Shown: positions 31,694 through 39,508, counted from the first letter of the stretch. The stretch is DNA of 64,000 nt from Pseudoxanthomonas suwonensis (GCF_000972865.1 NZ_CP011144.1:620001-684000); one strand, 5' to 3'. The notes: generated from the sequence alone by a model not told the origin. Numbers and translations are program-made.

Positions 31694-31788
31694 GTAGGAG
31701 CGCACTTCAGGGCGCGACCAGGGCGTCGGAATCGCGAGGGTGTCGCCCGTGCCGATGGCGTCGGTGTCGCGGTCATGCCCGCTCCTAC
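31694..31788. repeat. REP/BIME-like palindrome, A/B hybrid
   Basis: The left arm GTAGGAGCGCACTTCAGGGC resembles family A, the right arm GGTCATGCCCGCTCCTAC family B. Its core is nearly identical to the copy 24 bp away, so the two probably arose by local duplication. Confidence 0.85.
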
Positions 31789-31829
31789 AAAGGGCGGGCC
31801 TGCGCAGCGTGGTCGAACAGCGCCTCCAG

Positions 31830-32353
31830 TCATGCATGGGTACCCCGCAACCGCGCCACCACCTGCGCCGCCCAGTCGAAATACTCGCGGCGCCGGAACA
31901 GCGGCCAGTCGGCGGGCGGGCAGGCGGCGATGTCGCGCAGGTTGGCGGTCTTGTCGGCCAGCTTGATCAGCCGCGCGCCCTCGGGAATGTGCGCGGCGTG
32001 CTCCACCTGCAGGCGCTTGCGCTCGGCCTTGGGCAGGGCCTTGTCGTCGGTCACCGCCTCCACCAGCGCCAGCACGCCCGCGCCGAAGCGCTCGCACAGC
32101 AGCGCCCGCCCCTGCTCCAGCGTCGGCTGCCCATCCTGCCCGCAGCAGTCCTCCAGGTAGTCGTGCAACGCCGCCGCGCACAGGACGTCGATGTCTTCCA
32201 CGCCCGCCTCCACCGACAGGATGTGGACCAGCGCGACCGGGTGGCTGATGTACGGCGTGGCCTCGTCATCCTTGCGCCGCTGCCTGCGGTGGGCATGGGC
32301 GGCGAAGGCGATGGCATCGATGACGCGGGCAATGCGGCGTCCATTGCGTTCAT
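31830..32353 (-). pseudogene. MESH1-like ppGpp-hydrolase HD protein, frameshifted near its start
   Basis: The downstream frame (31830 to about 32333) encodes a complete small HD hydrolase of the SpoT/MESH1 type: FAAHAHRRQRRKD, TPYISHPVAL, the HD box AALHDYLEDC and KLADKTANLRDI. Such enzymes hydrolyse (p)ppGpp or NADPH. That frame has no ATG, GTG or TTG upstream of the SHP metal histidine; its first GTG (32213) would lose that ligand. A good start, AAGGGG six nt before ATG at 32353, lies in another frame. One missing base near 32336-32339 (for example GCCCGC to GCCGC) would join them as MNAMDARIARVIDAIA. So this is a one-base frameshift, an assembly error, or a gene with a rare ATT start. Confidence 0.6.
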
Positions 32354-32475
32354 GACGGTCCCCTTGAGGTGTCAGGGAAGAGTTTCTCGCGCCAGCGTCT
32401 CAGGCGCCGAGAAGCAAAGACACCGGGTAGAAGGTCCTGCCCAGTGGCCTTGCCTTGAGCGACAGACAGGCTCAA

Positions 32476-32491
32476 TATAACCATCGTTATA
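32476..32491 (+). promoter_or_regulatory. Palindromic operator of the AbrB/Doc pair
   Basis: TATAAC-CATC-GTTATA, perfect 6-bp arms around a 4-bp spacer, 18 nt before the antitoxin ATG in an A+T-rich patch. AbrB/MazE-type antitoxins commonly autorepress at such sites; binding here is inference. Confidence 0.65.
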
Positions 32492-32508
32492 ACAACTGGC
32501 CCGCCGCC

Positions 32509-32730
32509 ATGAAGCTCAAGATCACCACAATCGGCAATTCCGCCGGCGTCATCCTGCCCAAGGAGCTGCTGGCCCGTTTGCGCGTGGACAAGGGCGACGA
32601 GCTGTTCGCAGTGGAAACTCCCGACGGTGTGCGCCTGACCACCTACGACCCGACGCTGGCCGCGCAGATGGAAGTGGCCGAACAGGTCATGCGCGAACAC
32701 CGCGACCTGCTGCGCAAGCTGGCCCAGTGA
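32509..32730 (+). CDS. AbrB/MazE-family antitoxin
   Basis: A 73-residue swapped-hairpin AbrB-like protein. The DNA-binding half is MKLKITTIGNSAGVILPKEL with the family signature IGNSAGVILPK; the C-terminal half (AAQMEVAEQVMREHRDLLRK) is a helix suited to bind and neutralise the toxin. It would repress its own operon, probably at the palindrome just upstream. The start is the ATG at 32509, since only this gives the canonical MKLKITTIGNS end. The toxin begins 7 nt after the stop. Confidence 0.9.
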   Translation: MKLKITTIGNSAGVILPKELLARLRVDKGDELFAVETPDGVRLTTYDPTLAAQMEVAEQVMREHRDLLRKLAQ

Positions 32731-32737
32731 GCGCGCC

Positions 32738-33166
32738 ATGATCGTCTGGATCGAGCGGCCACTGGCGCTGGCCATCCATGAGCGGCAACTGGCGGAACAC
32801 GGCGGCGGCATCGGTGTGCGCGACGAAGCGTTGCTCGAATCGGCGCTGGCGCGGCCACAGCAGTTGTTCGCGTACGGCGATCCACCCCCGGACCTGGCCG
32901 CGCTGGCGGCCAGCCTCGCCTACGGACTGGCCCGCAACCACCCGTTCGTGGACGGCAACAAGCGCACCGCGCATGTCTGCTACTACGTGTTCCTCATCCT
33001 CAACGACGTCCGCCTCGACGCCGGCCTGGACGAGATGTACGTGCAGATGATCGCCCTGGCCGAGGGCAGCCTGGACGAAACCGCTTTCGCCGACTGGCTG
33101 CGCCCGCGGATGGTCACGGCGCATGGCGGCAAGGTGCAGGAGAAGCGGGCGGGATACCGCCGCTGA
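32738..33166 (+). CDS. Doc-like toxin (Fic fold)
   Basis: A 142-residue death-on-curing family protein. The active-site loop is HPFVDGNKRTA, with H68 and the Fic-type N74-K75-R76. In Phd-Doc systems the toxin phosphorylates elongation factor Tu; other members of this fold transfer AMP. The loop here, DGNKR, is the common chromosomal Doc form. No inhibitory helix of the class I-III Fic type is present, so control must come from the AbrB-like partner. This AbrB plus Doc pairing is a known variant of type II toxin-antitoxin modules. The ATG lies 7 nt after the antitoxin stop. Confidence 0.9.
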   Translation: MIVWIERPLALAIHERQLAEHGGGIGVRDEALLESALARPQQLFAYGDPPPDLAALAASLAYGLARNHPFVDGNKRTAHVCYYVFLILNDVRLDAGLDEMYVQMIALAEGSLDETAFADWLRPRMVTAHGGKVQEKRAGYRR

Positions 33167-33293
33167 ACACGCGGCTACGCGGGAACCGGCAATCTGGTGT
33201 ACCAGCACGCCGGCAACGCGCCGCCTTTCACTCGTCGGGACAACGCGAGTCCCATGCAATCGGTCCGCAACACGGGCACCCGATACTCGCCCG

Positions 33294-34004
33294 ATGCACA
33301 GCGATGACCGGATGGCGGCGGAAGATGCGCCGATCACCCGCTTCACCCAACGCCACGCCGACGCCTTGCGATGGATCGTGGTCGACTCGCAGGGGCTGTG
33401 GTCGCAGGAAGACCTGGAGGGCGAGATCTTCCTCGCCCTCCACGAACTCGGTGCATCGTGCGGACGCGACCTCGATCCGGATAGCGAAGAGGACGCCGGC
33501 AGGCTCCTTGCCCACCTGCGTCGCATCGCCAATCGTCATGGCCGCACGCTGCGCAAGGCCAGCCGGCTCGATCTGGCCGAACCTGGAAAGACCTCGCTGC
33601 TGGAACGCCTCGTGGCCGATGGCGGCGAGCATCCGCTTTCGCTCATCGAGGCCGCGGAGAGCTCGGAAGGCGTGCCTGCGGAAATGCCCGATCCCTACCA
33701 TTGCGAGGCGTCCGCCTAGCATTGGCTGGCCATACGCTTCGATCACCGCACCCGGGCCATCGCCGAGCATCTCCTGATCTCGCCCTCCTGGTGCCGCTGT
33801 TGCCGGCGACGGGCGCGACGGCGCAGCACCACCCAGATACCGCTGCCGCACGGACTGCAGGTCGGTATCGGCAACGATGCGGCCCTGCATCCATGGCGAC
33901 GCTTCAAGTTGCCGCCACACAGCAAACGGGACGACCCGCAGTCCGCGTTCGACTACTGGAGCCAGCCGGCGCAACCGGCCTTCGGCCAGATGTGGCTGCT
34001 CTAG
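33294..34004 (+). pseudogene. Conserved-looking gene interrupted by an in-frame amber codon
   Basis: The frame starting at ATG 33294 codes for 141 residues and stops at TAG 33717-33719. The same frame stays open for another 94 codons to TAG 34002-34004 and keeps coding character: HWLAIRFDHRTRAIAEHLLI, then SPSWCRCCRRRARRR and a tail ending AFGQMWLL. The second part has a cysteine cluster and ordered hydrophobic spacing. The likeliest reading is a 236-residue protein whose codon 142 changed from CAG or TGG to TAG. The N-terminal part (DALRWIVVDSQGLWSQEDLEG, IFLALHELG) is helical. I do not recognise a family. Sequencing error or read-through are alternatives. Confidence 0.55.
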
Positions 34005-34015
34005 ACCAGGCAGGC

Positions 34016-34106
34016 CCCTCACCCTGCGGCCGCGCCGCCACCTTCGGCTCGGCCACCTCGCGGCCAGCCCCGAATGGCCGCCGGCCATCTCCACGCCGGC
34101 ATCGGG
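34016..34106 (-). pseudogene. Fossil of the 3' end of a DHA2-type MFS gene
   Basis: These 91 bp align almost end to end, by eye at about 80% identity, with 35502-35591, the last 29 codons and stop of the MFS exporter gene. Read on the minus strand, PDAGVEMAGGH matches PDAGAEMAGH and, after a frameshift, EVAEPKVAARPQG matches EVAEPRVEARPQG. Small indels break the frame. It is therefore a remnant of a second copy of the transporter gene, not a functional gene. Confidence 0.7.
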
Positions 34107-34140
34107 CCGCGGCCGAGACAGTCTTGCCAAAGCTCGCGCA

Positions 34141-34203
34141 TGAGCCGAATACAGTCTATATTCGGCTCATATAATGAGCCGAATAGCCCTGTTATTCGGC
34201 TCA
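34141..34203 (+). promoter_or_regulatory. Four-site alternating operator/promoter of the Fic gene
   Basis: Four exact copies of the 11-mer TGAGCCGAATA alternate in orientation: forward at 34141, reverse at 34159, forward at 34175, reverse at 34193. The middle pair forms the palindrome TTCGGCTCAT-ATA-ATGAGCCGAA, whose centre is a TATAAT -10 box (34170-34175). The last copy ends 21 nt before the Fic ATG. A dimeric repressor covering the -10 is the obvious reading; the regulator may be the winged-helix part of the Fic protein itself. Confidence 0.8.
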
Positions 34204-34224
34204 CGTCATCGACAGGGTACTCGG

Positions 34225-35379
34225 ATGACCGCCCCCCACTGGATCTGGCAGCACCAGGATTGGCCCCGGTTCACCTGGCAAGCCGACGCACTGGCCCCGC
34301 TGCTGCGCGCCTGCCAGCAGGCCCAGGGCCAGTTGCTCGGCATGGCGGGCCTGGTCGCCAGCGATCAGCAGGCCGAGGAAGCGCTGGACACCCTGCTGTC
34401 CAACATCATCACTTCGTCGGCGATCGAGGGTGAGCGCCTGGATGCCGCATCGGTCCGCTCCTCGCTGGCGCGGCACCTGGGGCTGGCCGAGGAAACGCCA
34501 CGCCGCCCCACGCCGCGCAGCGAAGGCCTGGCCGAACTGATGCTCGACGCCACCGGCCATGCCGACGCGCCCTTCGACTTGCCGCGGCTACTGCAATGGC
34601 ATCGCTGGCTGTTCCCCGATCGCGACCGGCTGGTGCCGGAGCGCATCCGCGTCGGCATGCTTCGCGGCGAAGAACCGATGCAGGTCGTCTCCGGCCGCAT
34701 CGACCGCCCCACCGTCCACTTCGAGGCGCCGCCGCGTGCAGGACTGGAGGCCCGGCTCGACGAATTCCTCGCCTGGTTCTCCCGCTCACGCGAAGACGCC
34801 GCCCTGGATCCGCTGCTGCGAGCCGGCATCGCCCACTTCTGGTTCGTCACCCTGCACCCGTTCGACGACGGCAACGGTCGCCTGACCCGCGCCCTCACCG
34901 ACCTGGCCCTGGCCCAGGCCCAGCCGCAGGCGATCCGCTTCCACGCCATGTCCGCCAGCATCCTGGCCGACCGCGCCGGCTACTACCGCATCCTCGAATC
35001 CAGCCAGAAGGGCGGACTGGACGTTACCGCCTGGCTGCAATGGTTCCTGCAGACCCTCCACGACAGCCTGGTGCAGGCCCTGCACCGCATCGACGGCGTG
35101 CTGGCCAGGACGCGCTTCTGGCAGCAGCATCGCGACCAGGCCCTGTCCGCCGAACAGGCCAAGGTGCTCAACCGCCTGCTCGACGGCGATTTCGAACATG
35201 GCATCAGCGCCCGCCAGTACCAGGCCGTGGCCAAGGTCTCCAAGGCCACCGCCACCCGCCACCTGGCCGACCTGCTGGAGAAAGGCTGCCTGCGGCGCCT
35301 GCCTGGTGGTGGGCGCAGTACTCGCTATGTCATCAATGCACCGGCCATCGCCGCTGTTCTGCCCATTCACGAAGCTTGA
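34225..35379 (+). CDS. Fic-family AMP transferase with DUF4172 and winged helix
   Basis: A 384-residue Fic protein. An N-terminal DUF4172 helix bundle (WIWQHQDWPRFTW) carries the inhibitory motif S64xxxE68 in TSSAIEGE, whose glutamate blocks the ATP site until released. The Fic core has the catalytic loop HPFDDGNGRLTR with H211. The C-terminus (about 300-380) is a winged helix: ARQYQAVAKVSKATATRHLADL. It should transfer AMP from ATP to a hydroxyl of a protein target, unknown here, and could bind DNA. The 63-bp four-site operator immediately upstream fits autoregulation. The ATG follows CAGGG weakly; the ATG 51 nt earlier lies inside the operator and is unlikely. Confidence 0.92.
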   Translation: MTAPHWIWQHQDWPRFTWQADALAPLLRACQQAQGQLLGMAGLVASDQQAEEALDTLLSNIITSSAIEGERLDAASVRSSLARHLGLAEETPRRPTPRSEGLAELMLDATGHADAPFDLPRLLQWHRWLFPDRDRLVPERIRVGMLRGEEPMQVVSGRIDRPTVHFEAPPRAGLEARLDEFLAWFSRSREDAALDPLLRAGIAHFWFVTLHPFDDGNGRLTRALTDLALAQAQPQAIRFHAMSASILADRAGYYRILESSQKGGLDVTAWLQWFLQTLHDSLVQALHRIDGVLARTRFWQQHRDQALSAEQAKVLNRLLDGDFEHGISARQYQAVAKVSKATATRHLADLLEKGCLRRLPGGGRSTRYVINAPAIAAVLPIHEA

Positions 35380-35400
35380 GCGAGGAGGCGGACTGTTCCC

Positions 35401-35480
35401 GTAGAGCCGGGCTTGTCCCGCTACTCGCCATGCGTGTGCAACCCCGTGACGCAAAGGCAGCGGGGCAAGCCCCACTCTAC
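35401..35480. repeat. REP-like palindrome, third family
   Basis: An 80-bp element, GTAGAGCCGGGCTTGTCCCGCTAC to CAGCGGGGCAAGCCCCACTCTAC. The arms share CGGGGCAAGCC complementarity but the ends (GTAGAGC) differ from families A and B. It lies between the Fic gene and the converging exporter. Confidence 0.8.
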
Positions 35481-35504
35481 AAACCGCGACCGGCCTGACG
35501 GCCC

Positions 35505-36965
35505 TCACCCCTGCGGCCGCGCCTCCACCCTCGGCTCGGCCACCTCGCGCCCGGCCTCGGCGTGGCCGGCCATCTCCGCACCGGCGTCGGGCGGCAGCCG
35601 GCGCATCTCCCACACCGACATCGCCGAGATCAGCCCCACGCTGAGGAAGGCGAAGGTGAAGTTGAGCGGGTCGTCGCCCGGGCGGCCGGTGAGCGTGCCG
35701 GCCAGGCTCAGCGCGTAGCCGCCCAGGGTCACGCCCAGCGCCAGCGCCACCTGCTGGGCCATGGCCGCCAGGCTGCTGGCCTGGCTCATGCGGTCCTGGT
35801 CGATGTCGGCGTAGGCGATCGCGTTGATGCTGGTGAAGTGCAGGGAGCGCAGGCAGCCGCTGGCCAGCAGCACGCCGACCATCAGCCAGTACGGCGTGTC
35901 GGCGCGGAACAGCCCGAACAGGCACATCGCCAGCGCCGCCACCAGCCCGTTCCACACCAGCACCGGGCGGAAGCCGAAGCGGTGCAGGATCCGCGGCGCC
36001 ACCGTCTTCATCACCATCGCCCCGGCGGTGGAGGTGAAGGTGATCAGCCCCGACTGCAGCGGGTTGAGGCCGAAGCCCAGCTGCAGCATCAGCGGCAGCA
36101 GGAACGGCGTGGCGCCGATGCCGATGCGGAACAGCGAACCGCCCAGCACCCCGGCGCGGAAGGTCGGCACCCGGAACAGGTCCAGCCGCAGCAGCGGATG
36201 CGGATGCACGCGCGCATGCCGCACGTAGCCGGCCATCAGCCCGGCGCCGGCCAGCACGCAGGCGGCGATGGCCGCGCCCGGCACCAGCCCGCGTCCGATC
36301 GCCGACAGCCCGAACATCGCCAGCGCCAGCCCGCCGGCCGACAGCAGGAAGCCACGCGTGTCCAGCGGCCCCACCACCTGGCGCAGCTCCGGGATGTGCC
36401 GCCAGGCCAGCCACATGCCCAGCGCGCCCATCGGCAGGTTGATGAGGAAGATGAAGCGCCAGTGCGCGTAGGTGGTGATCGCCCCGCCCAGCACCGGCCC
36501 CAGCATCGGCCCGAGCATGGCCGGGATCGTCAGCCAGCTCAGCGCCCGCACCAGCTCGGCCTTGTCGATGCTGCGCAACAGCACCAGCCGCCCGACCGGC
36601 ACCATCATCGCCCCGCCCACGCCCTGCACGAAGCGCCCGGCCACCAGCTGCCCCAGCCCGTCGCTGGCCGCGCAGCCCAGCGAACCGAGCAGGAACACCG
36701 CGATCGCGCCGACGAAGGTCCGCCGCGCCCCGAACCGGTCCGCCACCCAGCCACTGACCGGGATGAACACCGCCAGCGCCACCAGGTAGGTGGTCAGCGC
36801 CAGCTTCAGCGCGATCGGCTCGGTCCCCAGGTCCGCCGCGATCTGCGGCAGCGAGGTGGCGATCGCCGTGGAGTCCATGTTCTCGATGAACAGGGCGGTG
36901 GCGACGATCAGGGGGAGGAGGCGTTGGGGGCGCACGGGTCCAGGGCGGTATCGCGGCGGCGCCAT
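35505..36965 (-). CDS. DHA2 (EmrB/QacA)-family MFS exporter
   Basis: A 486-residue major-facilitator drug exporter with about fourteen hydrophobic segments. Motif A after helix 2 is VADRFGARRTFV, and motif C in helix 5 is the proline/glycine-rich LTIPAMLGPMLGPVLGGAI, typical of antiporters. Helix 1 holds ENMDSTAIATSLP as in EmrB-like proteins. It probably exports lipophilic toxins with proton exchange; the substrate is unknown. No membrane-fusion partner is next to it. The ATG at 36965 is the first plausible start. A decayed copy of its 3' end lies at 34016-34106. Confidence 0.9.
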   Translation of the reverse strand: MAPPRYRPGPVRPQRLLPLIVATALFIENMDSTAIATSLPQIAADLGTEPIALKLALTTYLVALAVFIPVSGWVADRFGARRTFVGAIAVFLLGSLGCAASDGLGQLVAGRFVQGVGGAMMVPVGRLVLLRSIDKAELVRALSWLTIPAMLGPMLGPVLGGAITTYAHWRFIFLINLPMGALGMWLAWRHIPELRQVVGPLDTRGFLLSAGGLALAMFGLSAIGRGLVPGAAIAACVLAGAGLMAGYVRHARVHPHPLLRLDLFRVPTFRAGVLGGSLFRIGIGATPFLLPLMLQLGFGLNPLQSGLITFTSTAGAMVMKTVAPRILHRFGFRPVLVWNGLVAALAMCLFGLFRADTPYWLMVGVLLASGCLRSLHFTSINAIAYADIDQDRMSQASSLAAMAQQVALALGVTLGGYALSLAGTLTGRPGDDPLNFTFAFLSVGLISAMSVWEMRRLPPDAGAEMAGHAEAGREVAEPRVEARPQG

Positions 36966-37130
36966 TCTCGCCGGAAGCGCGTGAACGGTGTCGCGTCATC
37001 GTCCGTGGGGGCCGCCGCAAAGGATTGCTTCTGCCCGGTCCGCCGCCACCAGCAGCGCGTCGTCGGCCACCATGTCTGCAGGCAACGGGAATCGGGTGCC
37101 TTCACTGCACCCGCTTGCGATCCCAAGCTG

Positions 37131-37814
37131 TTATAGCAACTCCGCCACGCGCCTCGCGGTCGCCTTGGCCGATTGCGGGTTCTGTCCGGTCACCAGGCGG
37201 CCATCGACAACGACATGCGGGACGAACGGGAGGAGCGCCCTTTCGTAGCGGGCACCGCGGTCCTTCATCGCCTGCTCCGCGTTGTAGGGCATCTTCTTCG
37301 CCACGCCGGCAAGGACTTCTTCCCGCCACGAGAACCCGGTGACGCGCCGCCCCGCCACCAGCAGGGTGCCGTCCGACAGCCGGGTGTTCAACAAGCCGCA
37401 ATAGCCGTGGCAGACCGCCGAGACGATGCCGCCGCGCTCGAAAATTTCGCGCGTTATCCGCTGCAATCCCGGGTCGTCGGGGAAATCCCACATCACCGCG
37501 TGCCCGCCGGTGAAGTAGACGGCATCGAAGCTGGCCGGATCGATATCGTCGGGCCTGGCGGTATCCGCCAGCAAGGCCATGCGCGCGGGATCGTGCAGCC
37601 AGGCCTTCGCCGAGGCATCGGCGAGCGGCCACTTGAGCGCGCGCGGTTCCAGCGGCGTGAAGCCCCCCTTCGGGCTGACCAGCCGCTGCTCGAAGCCGCG
37701 CGCGTCGAACACGTGCCAGGCATGGGTCAGTTCCGACAGCCACAGGCCGGTCGGGTCGGACGGGTCGGCGTAGTGGGATACGTTGCTGACCACGTGCAGG
37801 ATGCGTCGGGCCAT
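37131..37814 (-). CDS. DJ-1/PfpI-family protein (HchA-like)
   Basis: A 227-residue class I glutamine-amidotransferase-like protein. The nucleophile elbow is SAVCHGYCGL with C135 followed by H136, and FTGGHAVMWDFPDD carries the partner region seen in HchA/Hsp31-type proteins. Family members act as glyoxalase III, deglycase or chaperone; the C-H pair favours glyoxal detoxification, but which activity applies is not certain. It starts at the ATG giving MARRILHVVSNV; the 21 codons before it are out of character. It stands beside the MerR gene in the same direction. Confidence 0.88.
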   Translation of the reverse strand: MARRILHVVSNVSHYADPSDPTGLWLSELTHAWHVFDARGFEQRLVSPKGGFTPLEPRALKWPLADASAKAWLHDPARMALLADTARPDDIDPASFDAVYFTGGHAVMWDFPDDPGLQRITREIFERGGIVSAVCHGYCGLLNTRLSDGTLLVAGRRVTGFSWREEVLAGVAKKMPYNAEQAMKDRGARYERALLPFVPHVVVDGRLVTGQNPQSAKATARRVAELL

Positions 37815-37904
37815 GTGACGGACAACTCCCGTTCGTGCCGATGAAGTACCGGCGCGCATCCTAGGGCTCAACCGCACTTGAAGGTCAAGGCCGCGGACAT
37901 GGCG

Positions 37905-38348
37905 TCATGGGCCACGAGCCGGCTTGCGCCGCGACGACACCACGCCCTCGCCGCGCAGCTGATCCAGCACACGCGACCTGTTGTCCGCGCAGCTGATGCC
38001 GTCTGGCCGGCGGGCGATGCTGTCGATGGCCACCAGCAGCTGCGCCTTGTTCTGCTTCAGGCGCTTCAGCAGCGCATCGATCTCGGCCACCTTGGCTTTC
38101 AGGGCGACCAGCAACTCGCCATGGTCCCAGCTACCATCGCCGACCGGCAGCAGGTAGCGGATCTGCTCCAGCGAGAAACCGGCGCGCTGGGCGCTGTCGA
38201 TGATCTCCAGCACCGACGCCGTCTCCGGCGGATAGTCGCGATAACCATTGGCCCGGCGCGCCACCGACTGGATGAGGCCCGTGCTCTCGTAGAAGCGGAT
38301 GCGCGAGGCCGTGAGGCCGGTCAGCTTCGCCAGTTCCCCGATCTTCAT
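37905..38348 (-). CDS. MerR-family transcriptional regulator
   Basis: A 147-residue MerR regulator. The N-terminal winged helix is MKIGELAKLTGLTASRIRFY with ESTGLI next; the dimerisation coiled coil covers about 80-120 (LLVALKAKVAEIDALLKRLK). The C-terminus has one cysteine (ISCADNRS), not the paired cysteines of metal sensors, so the effector is probably organic or redox-related. Its own start is 19 bp from a 19-bp-spaced promoter pointing away from it, the standard MerR arrangement, so it most likely activates the NAD-binding protein gene at 38576. Confidence 0.92.
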   Translation of the reverse strand: MKIGELAKLTGLTASRIRFYESTGLIQSVARRANGYRDYPPETASVLEIIDSAQRAGFSLEQIRYLLPVGDGSWDHGELLVALKAKVAEIDALLKRLKQNKAQLLVAIDSIARRPDGISCADNRSRVLDQLRGEGVVSSRRKPARGP

Positions 38349-38366
38349 GCCATGGACCCGGATGCG

Positions 38367-38397
38367 TTGACCTTCAAGTTAACTTCAAGCATACAGT
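38367..38397 (+). promoter_or_regulatory. MerR-type promoter with 19-bp spacer and operator
   Basis: -35 TTGACC (38367-38372) and -10 TACAGT (38392-38397) are 19 bp apart. The spacer holds the near-palindrome CTTCAAGTTAACTTCAAG (38372-38389), centred on AAGTTAACTT. The long spacer untwisted by the bound regulator is the hallmark of MerR control. It fires toward the gene at 38576. Confidence 0.82.
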
Positions 38398-38575
38398 CCG
38401 GCAACGCCCGGGAGGACAAGGTATGGACGACCGGGCGTTGGATCTCATGCCATGCATGCCGACCAGATCAACGCCGACCTGCCGGAGTTCCTGCAGCAGG
38501 ATTGATCGCGGCAGGCTGGAATGATGCCGGCCCGCGCGCGATGCGGGCCGGCGTGTCGAATACCGAGGAACCAGG

Positions 38576-39508
38576 ATGCAGACGATATTGGGCGCGAACG
38601 GCCAGATCGCCATCGAATTGGCGCGCGAACTGCGGCGCAGCCACACCAGCGACCTGAGGCTGGTCAGTCGCAATCCGCGCAAGGTCAACGACACCGATAC
38701 CCTGGCATCGGCCGACCTGCTCGATGCCAGGCAGACCGCCGAGGCCGTCAAGGGCAGCCGCGTCGTCTACTTCACCGCCGGCCTGCCACCCCGCACCCGC
38801 CTGTGGGAGGCGCAGTTCCCGCTGATGCTGAAGAACGCGCTCGACGCCTGCCGGGCGGCAGGCGCCAGCTTCGTCTATTTCGACAACACCTACATGTACC
38901 CGCAGGACGACCGGCTGCAGACGGAGGAAACGCCGTTCGCCCCGGTCGGGCGCAAGGGCAGGGTTCGCGCGACGATGGCCACGATGGTGCTGGAGGAAAT
39001 GGCGCGCGGCGAGATTCCCGTCCTCATCGGCCGCGCCCCCGAGTTCTACGGCCCCGGGAAGACCCAGAGCTTCACCAACGCGCTGGTCATCGACAAGCTC
39101 AAGGCCGGCAAGAAGCCGCGCGTCCCGGTGCGCGACGACGTCCGGCGCACGCTCATCTGGACGCCCGATGCCAGCCGCGCGCTGGCGACCCTCGGCAACA
39201 CGCCCGAGGCATTCGGGCAGACCTGGCACCTGCCCTGCTGCGACGATCGGCCGACGTACCGGCAATTCGTCGCGATGGCATGCGAAGCCTTCGGCAGGCC
39301 GGTGTCGTACAGCGTCATTGGCAGATCGACCCTGGTCGCCGCGGGCCTCTTTTCCTCGCAGGTGCGGGAGATCCGGGAACTGCTTCCGCGCTACGGACAG
39401 GACGCCCTGTTCGACTCCACGAAGTTCAAGCACCGTTTCCCGCGATTCGAGGTGACGAGCTATCGCGATGGTCTCGACCTGATTCGACGGGAAGCATCCG
39501 GAAATTGA
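38576..39508 (+). CDS. NAD(P)-dependent epimerase/dehydratase-family protein
   Basis: A 310-residue extended short-chain-dehydrogenase-like protein. The Rossmann motif is shortened to TILGANGQIA at the extreme N-terminus. The catalytic-type tyrosine region is FVYFDNTYMYPQDD, with no clear YxxxK, so it may be atypical or act as a reductase or sensor. The conserved GRAPEFYGPG supports the family. GAGGAACC lies just before the ATG. It is the only clear gene behind the MerR-type promoter, with a leader of about 170 nt, and so is the likely target of the MerR regulator. Substrate unknown. Confidence 0.88.
   Translation: MQTILGANGQIAIELARELRRSHTSDLRLVSRNPRKVNDTDTLASADLLDARQTAEAVKGSRVVYFTAGLPPRTRLWEAQFPLMLKNALDACRAAGASFVYFDNTYMYPQDDRLQTEETPFAPVGRKGRVRATMATMVLEEMARGEIPVLIGRAPEFYGPGKTQSFTNALVIDKLKAGKKPRVPVRDDVRRTLIWTPDASRALATLGNTPEAFGQTWHLPCCDDRPTYRQFVAMACEAFGRPVSYSVIGRSTLVAAGLFSSQVREIRELLPRYGQDALFDSTKFKHRFPRFEVTSYRDGLDLIRREASGN

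Noticed and set aside
38423..38524. Short ORF in the leader of the NAD-binding protein gene as a gene
   Set aside because: It has a good ribosome-binding site but only 33 codons with a Cys/Arg/Ser-rich composition; reported as an observation, not a feature.
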